The notes under the pieces were generated by a model, which was not told the DNA's origin, did no database searches, and saw only the letters and a program-made list of their open reading frames with translations. Of a DNA stretch of 64,000 bases, positions 1 to 7,682 are shown one piece after another (the stretch's first letter is position 1; each line of letters opens with the position of its first letter). This stretch comes from Bacillota bacterium. GTDB taxonomy: Bacteria; Bacillota; Sulfobacillia; JAUYEG01. The position numbers were made by a program, and so were the translations under genes. The stretch covers positions 1-64,000 of the forward strand of contig JAUYEG010000014.1 of the NCBI GenBank assembly GCA_030691505.1, read 5' to 3'.

Positions 1-1
1 C

Positions 2-196
2 GAGCAGGACATGCGCTGCCCCATCGAGCAGGGAGAGCAGTGGTACGTGGCCCTCAAGCGCCTCGGCAACTGCCCCGTGGAGTTCGTGCGCTACGCCGGC
101 GAAAACCACGAGCTCTCACGCTCCGGCAAGCCCCGCAACCGCATCGACCGGCTGTGGCGGATTGCGGACTGGTTCGCGAAGTACCTGAAGGCGTAG
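2..196 (+). CDS. S9 family (prolyl oligopeptidase-like) peptidase, C-terminal end
   Basis: The open frame enters from the left edge and stops at 194-196, so only the last 64 residues are visible. They match the extreme C-terminus of acylaminoacyl-peptidase-type S9 serine peptidases: a CPIEQGEQWYVALKRLG stretch, then VEFVRYAGENHELSRSG, which carries the catalytic His (NHELS), then the closing amphipathic helix IDRLWRIADWF. The Ser and Asp of the triad lie outside the window. Family assignment rests on this short but characteristic segment; the substrate cannot be judged. Confidence 0.8.
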   Translation, partial: EQDMRCPIEQGEQWYVALKRLGNCPVEFVRYAGENHELSRSGKPRNRIDRLWRIADWFAKYLKA

Positions 197-250
197 GGGG
201 CTGATGGCCTACAGGGCCCGGAAGGGGCCCGCTTTCTGGAGGCGGCGGAC

Positions 251-733
251 ATGACCACATCCGACTGGCGCAACTCACTGGTGTGGGGCCTGCGCGGCTT
301 AAGTTCGCACGTCGAGCCAGCCCGGGCGGTCAGGGGGCTGACGGCAGAGGCGGCGGCGGCCGCGCTTCCGCGCGGGCTGCACAGCGCCCACCGGCTGCTG
401 CACCACATTGTCTACTGGCAGGATCTGATGCTGGCTCCGGCGGCCGGCGAAAAGGTTCAGTGGCCGCAGGGCCCGGAGGACTGGGATTGCCCGATGGCGC
501 CGTGGGGCGAGCTGGTGGGGCGGTTCGAGGCCGGGTTGGCAAAGGCCGAGCGGCTCGCCCGCGAGGCCGACCTCAGCGTGCGAATCCCCGAGTGGGGACC
601 CGAAATGACGGTTGGCGGCGCGCTGGGCGTTCTGGTCACGCACAACTCATATCATATCGCCCAGCTTGTGGATGTCCGCAAGGCAGCGGGGCACTGGCCG
701 CCGCCCGCGGCCCCTCAGTCAACTGAGACCTGA
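251..733 (+). CDS. DinB-like four-helix-bundle protein
   Basis: 160 residues, the usual size for DinB/YfiT-like metal-binding proteins. The ATG follows GGAGGCGGCGGAC. Two signatures support the family: a His in the second helix region (SAHRLLHHIVYW, about residues 46-56) and the late HNSYH motif (131-135), which together would form the three-His metal site of the DinB superfamily. Members include putative metal-dependent thiol transferases and stress-induced proteins of unknown substrate. It starts 54 bases after the S9 peptidase and is followed by a strong terminator, so the two may be one transcript. Exact function is unknown. Confidence 0.72.
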   Translation: MTTSDWRNSLVWGLRGLSSHVEPARAVRGLTAEAAAAALPRGLHSAHRLLHHIVYWQDLMLAPAAGEKVQWPQGPEDWDCPMAPWGELVGRFEAGLAKAERLAREADLSVRIPEWGPEMTVGGALGVLVTHNSYHIAQLVDVRKAAGHWPPPAAPQSTET

Positions 734-754
734 TCTAGCAGAGGAAACGTAGAC

Positions 755-797
755 GGCCCCAGACGGCCCGTGCCGACGGGCCATCTGGGGCCTTGTG
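755..797 (+). terminator. Rho-independent terminator after the DinB-like gene
   Basis: GGCCCCAGA (755-763) pairs with TCTGGGGCC (784-792), with an inner GGCCCG/CGGGCC pair, giving a nearly unbroken 15-16 bp stem around a short loop, followed by TTGTGT. The stem is strong but the U-tract is weak. It lies 22 bases after the stop codon of the upstream gene. Confidence 0.7.
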
Positions 798-890
798 TAG
801 TTGTGCAACTATGTGCCATGTGCCGTCCAGGCGGCCCAGTCCCAACGGAGGGCCCTGTGTGACCCCTATTACTTGCGGAGGGCTTCGGGG

Positions 891-1073
891 ATGAGTTTCA
901 GACAAGATCAGTGGTTGGAGGCGATGGACGTCTTCGAGGACCACATTGCCGACGACAGCGACCCGAGGGAAGCGCAGCGGGAACTCGACGAGCTCGCCAA
1001 GATCGATGCAGACGACAAGCCTCATAGGGAGAAGTGCGCTTCCGTGTGGCGGATCATCAAACAGGGCGTGTAG
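891..1073 (+). CDS. Small hypothetical acidic protein (60 aa)
   Basis: ATG at 891 follows GCGGAGGGCTTCGGGG, an acceptable ribosome binding site. The 60-residue product is rich in Asp and Glu (VFEDHIADDSDPREAQREL region) with no Cys pair, signal peptide or membrane segment. An upstream in-frame GTG would add 30 residues but lacks a binding site and runs through the terminator region. No family recognised; it could be a small regulatory or adaptor protein. Confidence is limited by its size. Confidence 0.4.
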   Translation: MSFRQDQWLEAMDVFEDHIADDSDPREAQRELDELAKIDADDKPHREKCASVWRIIKQGV

Positions 1074-1177
1074 CCCGTGCCTCCAGCAGGCATAAGAGTA
1101 GCCTTCGCAAATGGGTTCATGGCCGAGGCGAGGGATGCTGACGACATGCGAGGAGACACTCGCGTCTCTTGAGTTAA

Positions 1178-1915
1178 TCAGCCAAAGCGGCCTTCGGGCT
1201 TGCAGGGACCTGAACTCTCCAGTTCCTTGACACGTTCCTGAAGCACCGAAACCCTAAGTTGCAGCTCCTCCATCTTGGCACGTTCACCCCAAGCAGTAGG
1301 ACCGACGAGCCGTTCACACAGCTCCTCAAAGCTCTGATATCTAACGGCCTTCATTTTCCTTACAAGGCATTCTGCGGTCTTGACTGCGTGGTCGTTTGGA
1401 TTCGCCACTAGGAATCCACGTAACCGCTTGTTGCGAGCCAGAGCCCGAGCAAACATGGTCCGGGCGTCAGCATCGGCCTCGGGAAAGGAGTATCCGATGA
1501 TCGACAAGGTGTCAGCGCACTCCAAGAGGGCAGAAGCCCGGTCCCATATAGGTTTCACGATGCATAGGTGCGAGCTCTTGTCTATCCGCGGGGGGAATGA
1601 GAACCGGGACCAGTTGACATCCACAGGCGTTGCACTTGTGGCAGTATCGTTCCCGCCAGATGGGCTAAGAGACTGTGAGACCCATGGCCTAGTGCAAGTC
1701 CCAGTAGGGGTTCCGATGGTAGTACTCGTTGTAGGATGCAAGATCACTGTACTCGACTTGTGTCGGGTACTCCCACCAACTGGCTCCCTGGCGTAGATAG
1801 AGGCGGCAAGGGCTTTCCTTGTCCGGGCAATAGAGGAGTAGCTCATCAGTGGATACCACCGACCCGGCATACCCGGCCGGCAGGACACATCGGTTGAGCA
1901 CGCGCGCCCAGCCAA
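1178..1915 (-). pseudogene. Remnant of a SIR2-like domain protein
   Basis: The C-terminal half of this frame has the late SIR2-like signature: a PP...K stretch, IWDRASALLECADTL, then IIGYSFPEADADAR and a NKRL...VANP segment, typical of SIR2_2-type NAD-binding proteins found in defence and stress genes. It ends in a heptad-like coiled coil (LQLRVSVLQERVKEL). The N-terminal Rossmann part is missing. Between about 1690 and 1900 a different minus-strand frame looks more protein-like (STDELLLYCPDKE, YNEYYHRNPYWDLH), suggesting at least one frameshift. The DNA is visibly less GC-rich than its neighbours. I infer a decayed, perhaps transferred gene; an intact short protein is not excluded. Confidence 0.45.
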
Positions 1916-2154
1916 CCTGCGGCCCAGAATGCCGTCCAGTTCCAGCTCGATGTGCTACCTGAAAACGGGCTGCGGGTCGAGCGCAACACCAGATCTGAGG
2001 TGGTCTCGGCGCGGTCAGCCTGTGCCATCCTACAGACGGTTGCGCAAAGATCGCCCAGCCGAGGATCTACTCCGGTAGGGACTAGACAGCAGAAACCGAA
2101 GCGCCTCCCGCAAGAGTGAGGAAGCGCACGGAGACGGGCTCAATGAAACCGGGC

Positions 2155-2493
2155 TCAGCTCGCCTCTGCCCTGGCCACGAGCAGAAAGAGCACTTGGGTG
2201 GCCGTCAAGCCAACGAACCACAAGGAACTCGAGGCACTACCAGGGACCGTTACCATCAAGTTCGCTAACCAGCCTGCCATGGAGAGCAAGGTCCCAATGC
2301 CAGCAAGGACGCAGGCTAGTCGGCTGATCCGTCGTGTTGGCCAATCCACCCAGCCCGACCAGACCAGGAGAATGCCGACGGGCATTAGGAGGGATGCCCA
2401 TCCTCCTCGCCATGAACCCACTGCGTAGAAGACGCAGCCCAATAGGTTACGTACACCTCGATTAGTGGAACTCCGTAGCCAAGGTCTGTCCAC
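2155..2493 (-). CDS. Small integral membrane protein of unknown function
   Basis: 112 residues starting at GTG 2493, with a perfect AAGGAGG about nine bases upstream, which decides the start. Three or four hydrophobic segments are visible: around residues 18-48 (LLMPVGILLVWSGWV), 60-82 (LACVLAGIGTLLSMAGW) and 90-108 (WFVGLTATQVLFLLV). No enzymatic motif is seen. It lies in the same less GC-rich patch as the SIR2-like remnant and the secreted protein and may share its transferred origin. No family recognised. The 239 bases between this gene and the SIR2-like remnant hold nothing I can identify. Confidence 0.6.
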   Translation of the reverse strand: MDRPWLRSSTNRGVRNLLGCVFYAVGSWRGGWASLLMPVGILLVWSGWVDWPTRRISRLACVLAGIGTLLSMAGWLANLMVTVPGSASSSLWFVGLTATQVLFLLVARAEAS

Positions 2494-2566
2494 TGCGGGA
2501 ATGCCTCCTTCTGTTGGGAGGTATCAAGTTCGGCTGGCCGACTTGCGTCATCTACTACTACGTCAG

Positions 2567-3220
2567 TCAGGGGCAGATAGCGATATCCAGCCCGCGATGT
2601 GGCTGCACCGCGCTGCTAGTCGAATCCGTTGCTGGTATGTTGTGGGAGAAGTTGATCTGGGGCCATAGCTCCGTACTGCCACTGCGGATTGGGCTTTTCA
2701 CCTGGGAAGCTATATTCGAGAGATTCACCCCGTTCATGTAGCCGCCGTTATAGTCGAGATCGTAGAACCATCTCGTTGATAAGAGGAGAGCCTGGGTTCC
2801 CTCCAGCTGGCTGTCTCCAAGGGCAGCACTGTCTGAGACGGCTCTGACACTGACATTGAAACGCGCTCTCTCCGATTTCTCCTGCTGTTCGTCTGTCGCA
2901 ACCATGACAAGCTCGATCACTCCTGGTTTCGTGAAAAGGTTCCCGGGTACTCTCATAGTTGACCACGAGTGACCTGCCTTGATGAGATCGCTTTCGGCGG
3001 CGACGATTGCATTATCTGCTCCGTTCCTTATGAAGATCTGTACGTTCGAAAGGCCCGGATGGTGGATAATGAAAGATGCGTCGGTCCCAACGCAGACATC
3101 TGGTGGACCATAGATCCTTGCTTCGGTCACCGCTGAAGCAGCACTGACAGACAGGGGTGCGAAGAGCGAGAAGACCAGGAATGGGATTGCAGCGCGAAGC
3201 AAACTGACTCGTCTAGGCAT
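2567..3220 (-). CDS. Secreted protein of unknown function
   Basis: Start chosen at ATG 3220 because AGGTTGGAGGAA immediately precedes it; a longer in-frame start at 3292 has no comparable site. The 217-residue product opens with a signal peptide (MPRRVSLLRAAIPFLVF, then a hydrophobic core and a likely cut after SVSA). The mature part looks like beta-rich extracellular sequence (VCVGTDASFIIHHPGLSNVQ; FTKPGVIELVMVATDEQQ), perhaps an Ig-like fold, with an Asn/Gly/Tyr-rich C-terminus (DYNGGYMNGVNLSN). Composition is less GC-rich than the surroundings. No family recognised. Confidence 0.6.
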   Translation of the reverse strand: MPRRVSLLRAAIPFLVFSLFAPLSVSAASAVTEARIYGPPDVCVGTDASFIIHHPGLSNVQIFIRNGADNAIVAAESDLIKAGHSWSTMRVPGNLFTKPGVIELVMVATDEQQEKSERARFNVSVRAVSDSAALGDSQLEGTQALLLSTRWFYDLDYNGGYMNGVNLSNIASQVKSPIRSGSTELWPQINFSHNIPATDSTSSAVQPHRGLDIAICP

Positions 3221-3495
3221 TTCCTCCAACCTCCCCTGGTTCCTGTTGCCAAGGGAGTTATGGGAAGGTGTGCAAGGTTCCTCCACCAACACTATGCCTT
3301 ACCTTTGTTGAAACCACTGTCCGCCCGGCCGCACGCCGCGGCAACCAGAGGGGGGAGTCGACATGGATAACCCCACAGCTCCGGGCCGCGTTGAAGGGGA
3401 GAAAGCATCAGCTCGGCGCGGCCCAGTCCTCTACCTCAGCAACAAGTGCGTGACCCATATGCATCTGGAGCATGCGACCGGGACAGGCCGACGCC

Positions 3496-5175
3496 CTAAC
3501 CCCCATACTCCTCCCGCAGCCGTGCGATCTCGGTCTCCTCAATCCGCCTGAAGAGCAGCGGCGGCACATCAAACGGCCGCTTACCGCCAAGGCGCGTCAG
3601 CAGCCGCGGGTCAGAGGGGTGAGCGGTCCGCTCCTCAGGCTCAAGGTGGAGGGCCTCAAACACGGCTTCCGCGGTGAAAGGGATGAACGGCCACGCAGCA
3701 ACTGCGAAGACCCGGGCTAGGTTCACGGCCGTGCGCAGGACAATTGAAGCTTGCTCCGGGTCCTCTTTAAGCAGTTTCCAGGGTGCCCGTTCGTCGACGT
3801 ACACGTTCCCCAATGACCAGAGCCGGCGAAGCGTGCTGACCGCCTTCCTGAACTCCATAGCGCGCAGCTGCTGCCGGCACTCGCCAAGCACCTCCGAGCA
3901 CTCGCCGGTTAGGCGTGCCTCACGGTCTCCAGGAGCGCCGCCTACCGGGATTCTGCGGCCGACCCGTGATTCGATAAGCTTCAGGGTACGGTTGACGAAG
4001 TTGCCGAAGTTGCCTACCAGATCTTTGTTGATCGTGGCGGCAAAGAGCTCCCAGGTGAAGTCAGAGTCGTCCGTTTCCGGGGCGTGAGCCATCAGGAAGT
4101 ATCGCCAGTAGTCGGGTGGCAGAATCTCCAAGGCCTTGTCCATGAAGACTCCCCGTTTCTGGCTGGTGGAGAACTTGCCGCCATAGTAGGTCAGCCAGTT
4201 GAAACCCTTGATGTATGACGGTAACGTCCACGGCTCGCCTGTCCCCAGTATGCTCGCTGGCCAGAAGACGGTGTGAAACGGCAGGTTGTCCTTCGCCATG
4301 AACTGCACGTAGTAGACGTCGTCGGCGTCGAGCCACCACCTGGGCCAGTCACGGTCAGAAGGCCGGAGGTCGGACCATTCCTTGGTCGCCCCGACGTAGC
4401 CAATTGGCGCGTCAAACCAGACGTAAAAGACCTTGTCTTGGAACCCGGGCCGGGGGACCCGAACTCCCCAGGTCAAATCGCGTGTGATACACCTGTTCTT
4501 CAGTCCCTCGTCGAGCCACTTGAGGGCGATGGAGGTGGTCAGGCGGGGCCACTCGGGATGAGATTCAACCCAAGACCGCACCCGGCCGCTCAGTACCTCA
4601 AGATCCAAGAAGAGGTGGTCGGTGGCCCGGAACTCGATCACCGTGCTCCCTGACACGGCCGAACGCGGGCCAACCAGTTCCGTGGGCTCCAGGAGGCACG
4701 TGCAGTTCTCGCACTGGTCGCCTCGCGCGGCGTTGTAGCCGCAGCGGGGACAGGTGCCGATGACGTACCGGTCCGGAAGGAAGCGGCCGTCATCCGGCGA
4801 GTAGCACTGGAGTAGTTGCTTCTCCTCGATGAAACCGTTCCGCTCAAGGGCAAGGTAAAACCGCTGGGTTACCTCATGGTTCTGGGGCGCCGAGGTTCGT
4901 CCGAAGTGGTCGAAGGAAAGCCCAAATCGCCGGTAGACGTCCGCCTGGAGCCGGTGCTGGCGTTCGCAATAGTCCGCGACGTCCAGGCCTGCTTCCAGCG
5001 CCGCGATCTCCGCGGGGGTCCCGTGTTCGTCCGTGGCGCAGATCAGCAGGACCTCCTCACCCTCGGACCGTAGGAACCGCGCATAGACATCTGCGGGGAG
5101 CATCGACCCCACTAGGTTGCCTAGATGTTTCATCCCGTTGATGTATGGAAGAGCGCTTGTGATCAGATACCGCAC
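3496..5175 (-). CDS. metG: Methionine--tRNA ligase
   Basis: Charges tRNA-Met with methionine. The 559-residue product has the class I signatures in order: the HIGH-like HLGN at 17-20, a four-Cys zinc knuckle in the connective domain (C142, C145, C155, C158), and the KMSKS equivalent KFSTS at 334-338, followed by the alpha-helical anticodon-binding domain. It ends soon after that domain and so lacks the C-terminal tRNA-binding extension of many bacterial MetRS; this short form is common in Bacteria. Start is GTG 5175 behind a perfect GGAGGTGATC. Upstream, CGTTGC...GCAACG (near 5204-5221) can form a small hairpin, but no T-box core sequence was found there. Confidence 0.95.
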   Translation of the reverse strand: MRYLITSALPYINGMKHLGNLVGSMLPADVYARFLRSEGEEVLLICATDEHGTPAEIAALEAGLDVADYCERQHRLQADVYRRFGLSFDHFGRTSAPQNHEVTQRFYLALERNGFIEEKQLLQCYSPDDGRFLPDRYVIGTCPRCGYNAARGDQCENCTCLLEPTELVGPRSAVSGSTVIEFRATDHLFLDLEVLSGRVRSWVESHPEWPRLTTSIALKWLDEGLKNRCITRDLTWGVRVPRPGFQDKVFYVWFDAPIGYVGATKEWSDLRPSDRDWPRWWLDADDVYYVQFMAKDNLPFHTVFWPASILGTGEPWTLPSYIKGFNWLTYYGGKFSTSQKRGVFMDKALEILPPDYWRYFLMAHAPETDDSDFTWELFAATINKDLVGNFGNFVNRTLKLIESRVGRRIPVGGAPGDREARLTGECSEVLGECRQQLRAMEFRKAVSTLRRLWSLGNVYVDERAPWKLLKEDPEQASIVLRTAVNLARVFAVAAWPFIPFTAEAVFEALHLEPEERTAHPSDPRLLTRLGGKRPFDVPPLLFRRIEETEIARLREEYGG

Positions 5176-5345
5176 GTGTCAGATCACCTCCGCAGTTCCG
5201 GCGTTGCCTGGTTGCAACGAGGTCCTCCGGATGTACCTGCCTGGCCGAGGTGCTCAGCGATGGAGACCCAGTCTCAATCGGCACAGCAAGCGTGTCTTCT
5301 CCACTCCCACCCGAAATATGCATTGCTCTCCGGCCGTCCAGCTAC

Positions 5346-5933
5346 CTAGCCCGGCGCTCCCCCGCGCCTGAACTCCTTCTGAATCATCTCCATCACTGCC
5401 CGGAACCCTTTGCCGTCGATGCCCGCGACGGCCTGCAGCATTGCCTGGACTTCGGGTTCCAGAAGCAGCCGCCGCACGTCCGGGGTGAGGTTGGCGAGGA
5501 GGGTCTCCGGGTCGGGTCCCTCGACCAGCAGGTGGCACGGAGTGACGCACAGGGCGCGCGCCAGCCGTTCCACGGTTTCGAGCGAAGGCCGGGTGGCTCC
5601 AGCCTCAATCTGCGAAATCATCCCGGCTGAAAGGCCCGCCCCCTCCGCCAGCTCGTCCTGCGCCATGCCCATGCGCTCTCTTGCGCGCCGGACGCGCGCA
5701 GGCAGGTCGGGCGCGTCGAGGCCGGCGCCGGGAGGCGGGATAAGGGAATTGCGGGTAATGCCGAGGGCCGCTGCGATCCTATCCAGGCTTGCGAGCGACG
5801 GGAGTTTCTTGCCCTGTTCGATCTCACTGACAAAAGAGGGCGACAGGTGGGCCTTTGCCGCTAGGGCGCTAATGGTCAGCCCGAGGTCCTGACGGCGGCG
5901 GCGCAGCTCACAGCCAAGCAGTCTGGCCCGCAT
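5346..5933 (-). CDS. Transcriptional regulator with two tandem XRE-type HTH domains
   Basis: About 195 residues from ATG 5933. Two complete Cro/C1-type helix-turn-helix units lie in tandem: one near residues 8-62 (LGLTISALAAKAHLSPSFVS, EIEQGKKLPSLASLDRIA) and one near 78-135 (MGMAQDELAEGAGLSAG, ISQIEAGATRPSLETVERLA), followed by a C-terminal helical region (LTPDVRRLLLEPEVQAML) that may serve in oligomerisation. A longer frame extends to 6050, but it would translate the palindrome at 6009-6030 and has unnatural Gly/Arg-rich sequence, so the shorter start is preferred. Likely a DNA-binding repressor, possibly autoregulated; its targets are unknown. Confidence 0.8.
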   Translation of the reverse strand: MRARLLGCELRRRRQDLGLTISALAAKAHLSPSFVSEIEQGKKLPSLASLDRIAAALGITRNSLIPPPGAGLDAPDLPARVRRARERMGMAQDELAEGAGLSAGMISQIEAGATRPSLETVERLARALCVTPCHLLVEGPDPETLLANLTPDVRRLLLEPEVQAMLQAVAGIDGKGFRAVMEMIQKEFRRGGAPG

Positions 5934-6008
5934 GAAACCGTCATGCTCTCCGCTGCCCCGCTCTCCGCCGCCCCGCTGGCGCTGCCCGGCACCCACGGCC
6001 ATCCCCCC

Positions 6009-6030
6009 GGTACAGTGTACCATGTACCAT
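6009..6030. promoter_or_regulatory. Palindromic site, candidate operator of the double-HTH regulator
   Basis: GGTACAGTGTACC (6009-6021) is a perfect 6-bp inverted repeat around one base, and a third half-site TGTACC follows at 6023-6028. It lies about 75 bases upstream of the preferred start of the double-XRE regulator, a usual position for an autoregulatory operator, and the 13-mer is AT-richer than its surroundings. Binding is inferred only from position and symmetry. Confidence 0.45.
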
Positions 6031-6115
6031 CCAGCGCGCAGGGAGTGCATTGGGCGCAGGCAGGCAACCCGTCAGGGCGGACACCTTGCCGGACAGGCAG
6101 ATTCCGGTCGATCGT

Positions 6116-6901
6116 CTACCTATTCGGCAGGAGCCCGATCACCAACGCGGCGATATGGAGCGGCACGACCGCCGGAAGCCCCAGCAACAGCCTGCCCCAG
6201 GCTCGCGGCGTGTCGAGGACGCCAGCGTAGTCCTGCAGCCAGTAGGATCGCACGGACCGGAACAGGATCGGCACGTCGACCGCCGACCGCCGCGCCGTGG
6301 CGGCGGGGTCCAGGTTGATGCGGTCAAAGGCCCCGAGGATGCGGTCCTGCTGATCGCCTGTCAGGTCGCGGCGGTAGACCGCGACCAGCGAGCCCCGCGG
6401 GCCGTCGCGGCGCGCCGATTCGACCGGATCCGCCGGACCCGGCGGCAGCTGGTTGACGCCCCGCCAGAAGTAGGACACAGTTGCCCGCGTACTCTCGTCG
6501 CCCGGGCCGAGCGAATACGCAAACCACCCGCTACCGATTCTCGCCGAGGCCAGGGGCTCCCCGGTGGTCATCAGTTCCGATGACACGGCCGCCGCAACCG
6601 ACGACGCGTTGGCGCGGTAGTCCATGGCATCGGCGATGTAGGTGTGCCAGAGCGGCCGCCCAAAGAAAGCCAGGGTACCCACGATAAGCACCAGCAGCAG
6701 AAGCCACGCCGTGGCCGTAACGGGGTCGCCGGGCATGGTGACCGGAAGCCGGCGGGCCCTCACAATCCGGCGCGGCCGGAACCGCCGCAAGGTGGCCCGA
6801 AGTGCGAGCAGCAGCGACACCCATGGCAGCACAGCAGCGGCGGTGACCAGAAACGCGACTATGACGCCTCGCGTGGCCCATCCCTCCCTGCCGCTAATCA
6901 T
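6116..6901 (-). CDS. Membrane protein of unknown function
   Basis: 261 residues from ATG 6901, preceded by CAGGGAA. Two N-terminal membrane segments (GVIVAFLVTAAAVLPWVSLL and TATAWLLLLVLIVGTLAFF, about residues 12-34 and 62-85) are separated by an Arg-rich cytoplasmic loop. Then comes a roughly 130-residue soluble region (probably extracellular, with SRVR and DLDP-like turns) and a last hydrophobic segment at the C-terminus (LLLGLPAVVPLHIAALVIGL). This layout suits a membrane-anchored sensor or envelope protein. No family recognised. It may be cotranscribed with the double-HTH gene 66 bases downstream of its preferred upstream end. Confidence 0.6.
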   Translation of the reverse strand: MISGREGWATRGVIVAFLVTAAAVLPWVSLLLALRATLRRFRPRRIVRARRLPVTMPGDPVTATAWLLLLVLIVGTLAFFGRPLWHTYIADAMDYRANASSVAAAVSSELMTTGEPLASARIGSGWFAYSLGPGDESTRATVSYFWRGVNQLPPGPADPVESARRDGPRGSLVAVYRRDLTGDQQDRILGAFDRINLDPAATARRSAVDVPILFRSVRSYWLQDYAGVLDTPRAWGRLLLGLPAVVPLHIAALVIGLLPNR

Positions 6902-7001
6902 TCCCTGTTTGAACGCAAGGCTGGCATGCAGACCATAGCCAAGACCAACTCAGTTGGCAGATGAACGGTTTGATGCCATTCTTTTTTTCTGCAGCAGGTA
7001 G

Positions 7002-7030
7002 TTGACAAAACCACAGGCCCAGCATATCTT
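7002..7030 (+). promoter_or_regulatory. Sigma-A-type promoter for the ilv-leu leader
   Basis: A consensus TTGACA (7002-7007) and TATCTT (7025-7030) are separated by exactly 17 bases. Transcription would start near 7037, about 645 bases before ilvN, so all the structured leader described next is transcribed. This is the best housekeeping promoter match seen in the window. Confidence 0.75.
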
Positions 7031-7186
7031 TAGACCCAATACCTGCTCCGCTTGATTCGACCGCCCTCGGCGGATCCGATGACGGCGCCGTGACAGCGGC
7101 AAGAGGGCAGCTACAACCTCAAACGAGAGGTCAGGAGGGCACCTAGGGTTCCGGTGCGGCGCACAGCGGCCGTGCGACAGGTCCGA

Positions 7187-7280
7187 GCGGTGCCAGGCGC
7201 GCCGGTAGGCGCGCCACACCGTGGGTACAAAAGACCCCAGCGGCAATTCCGGACAACGGGAAGCGCCGCTGGTTTGTTTT
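7187..7280 (+). promoter_or_regulatory. Upstream structured leader element ending in an intrinsic terminator
   Basis: A long hairpin is formed by CGGTG (7189-7193), GGCGCGCC (7196-7203), loop GGTA, GGCGCGCC (7208-7215) and CACCG (7217-7221). Directly after it, CCAGCGGC (7237-7244) pairs with GCCGCTGG (7265-7272), followed by TTTGTTTT: a clear terminator. This precedes the T-box by about 60 bases, so transcripts meet two terminators in series. A 42-codon frame from GTG 7154 ends at TAG 7280-7282 within the U-tract, but it is Arg-rich and has no run of Leu, Ile or Val codons, so classical leader-peptide attenuation is not obvious. The class is not recognised. Confidence 0.5.
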
Positions 7281-7339
7281 AGTCAGAGTGGGTTTGTGAG
7301 CAGGAGTGTCCCGCAGGAGTGTCTCAACGGCATATCGAC

Positions 7340-7648
7340 ACAGGCGATGAGGGAACCAAAGCCGGGACAGGTCGCGCCAAAAGAGAGCCGGGTAAGGTGT
7401 AAGCCGGCGCGTTGACCTCCGGAATGCTCGATCCCGAGCCGGTCGCGTGAACAGGCCACAAGGGCCCCAGTAGCCCGACCCGGGCACTGCCCGTTAGAGC
7501 ACTATCCCCGCAGAGTTGGGCAGAGCTGGGCACGTCTCGGCTGAGCCCAACTCCGGGGAGGCGAGGACCGCGCCGCAAGGGGCGGTCGAAACCGGGGTGG
7601 TACCGCGCACCCGTGCCTCCGGAACCGGAGGCTCGGATGCGCTTTTTT
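7340..7648 (+). promoter_or_regulatory. T-box riboswitch controlling the ilv-leu operon
   Basis: The conserved T-box core GGGTGGTACCGCG is at 7595-7607. The terminator that competes with it pairs GCGCA with TGCGC and GCCTCCGG with CCGGAGGC, followed by TTTTTT (7643-7648). Stem I is recognisable: AGGTC-GCGCC (7369-7378) with GGCGC..GACCT (7406-7418), the AAAAGAGAG bulge and the GCCGG...CCGGC tip enclosing GGTGTAAG. Stem III is the perfect pair GAGTTGGGC (7513-7521) with GCCCAACTC (7545-7553), extended by CCCCG/CGGGG. After GGAAT the specifier region reads GCTCGATCCC; CTC (Leu, 7427-7429) suits the pathway, with ATC (Ile) as the alternative. Uncharged tRNA would stabilise antitermination and allow transcription of the biosynthetic genes. 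Confidence 0.9.
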
Positions 7649-7682
7649 GTTTGTGATTTCACAGGACAAGGGAGGACGGCTG

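Noticed and set aside
3363-3551. 62-codon plus-strand frame with a good ribosome binding site (GAGGGGGGAGTCGAC)
   Set aside because: Its last third is antisense to metG and the product has no recognisable feature; the binding site alone is not enough, though a small gene is not excluded. The rest of 3221-3495 shows nothing else.
5196-5345. Possible T-box leader upstream of metG
   Set aside because: There is a small CGTTGC/GCAACG hairpin but no GGTGG-ACCGCG core and no terminator with a U-tract.
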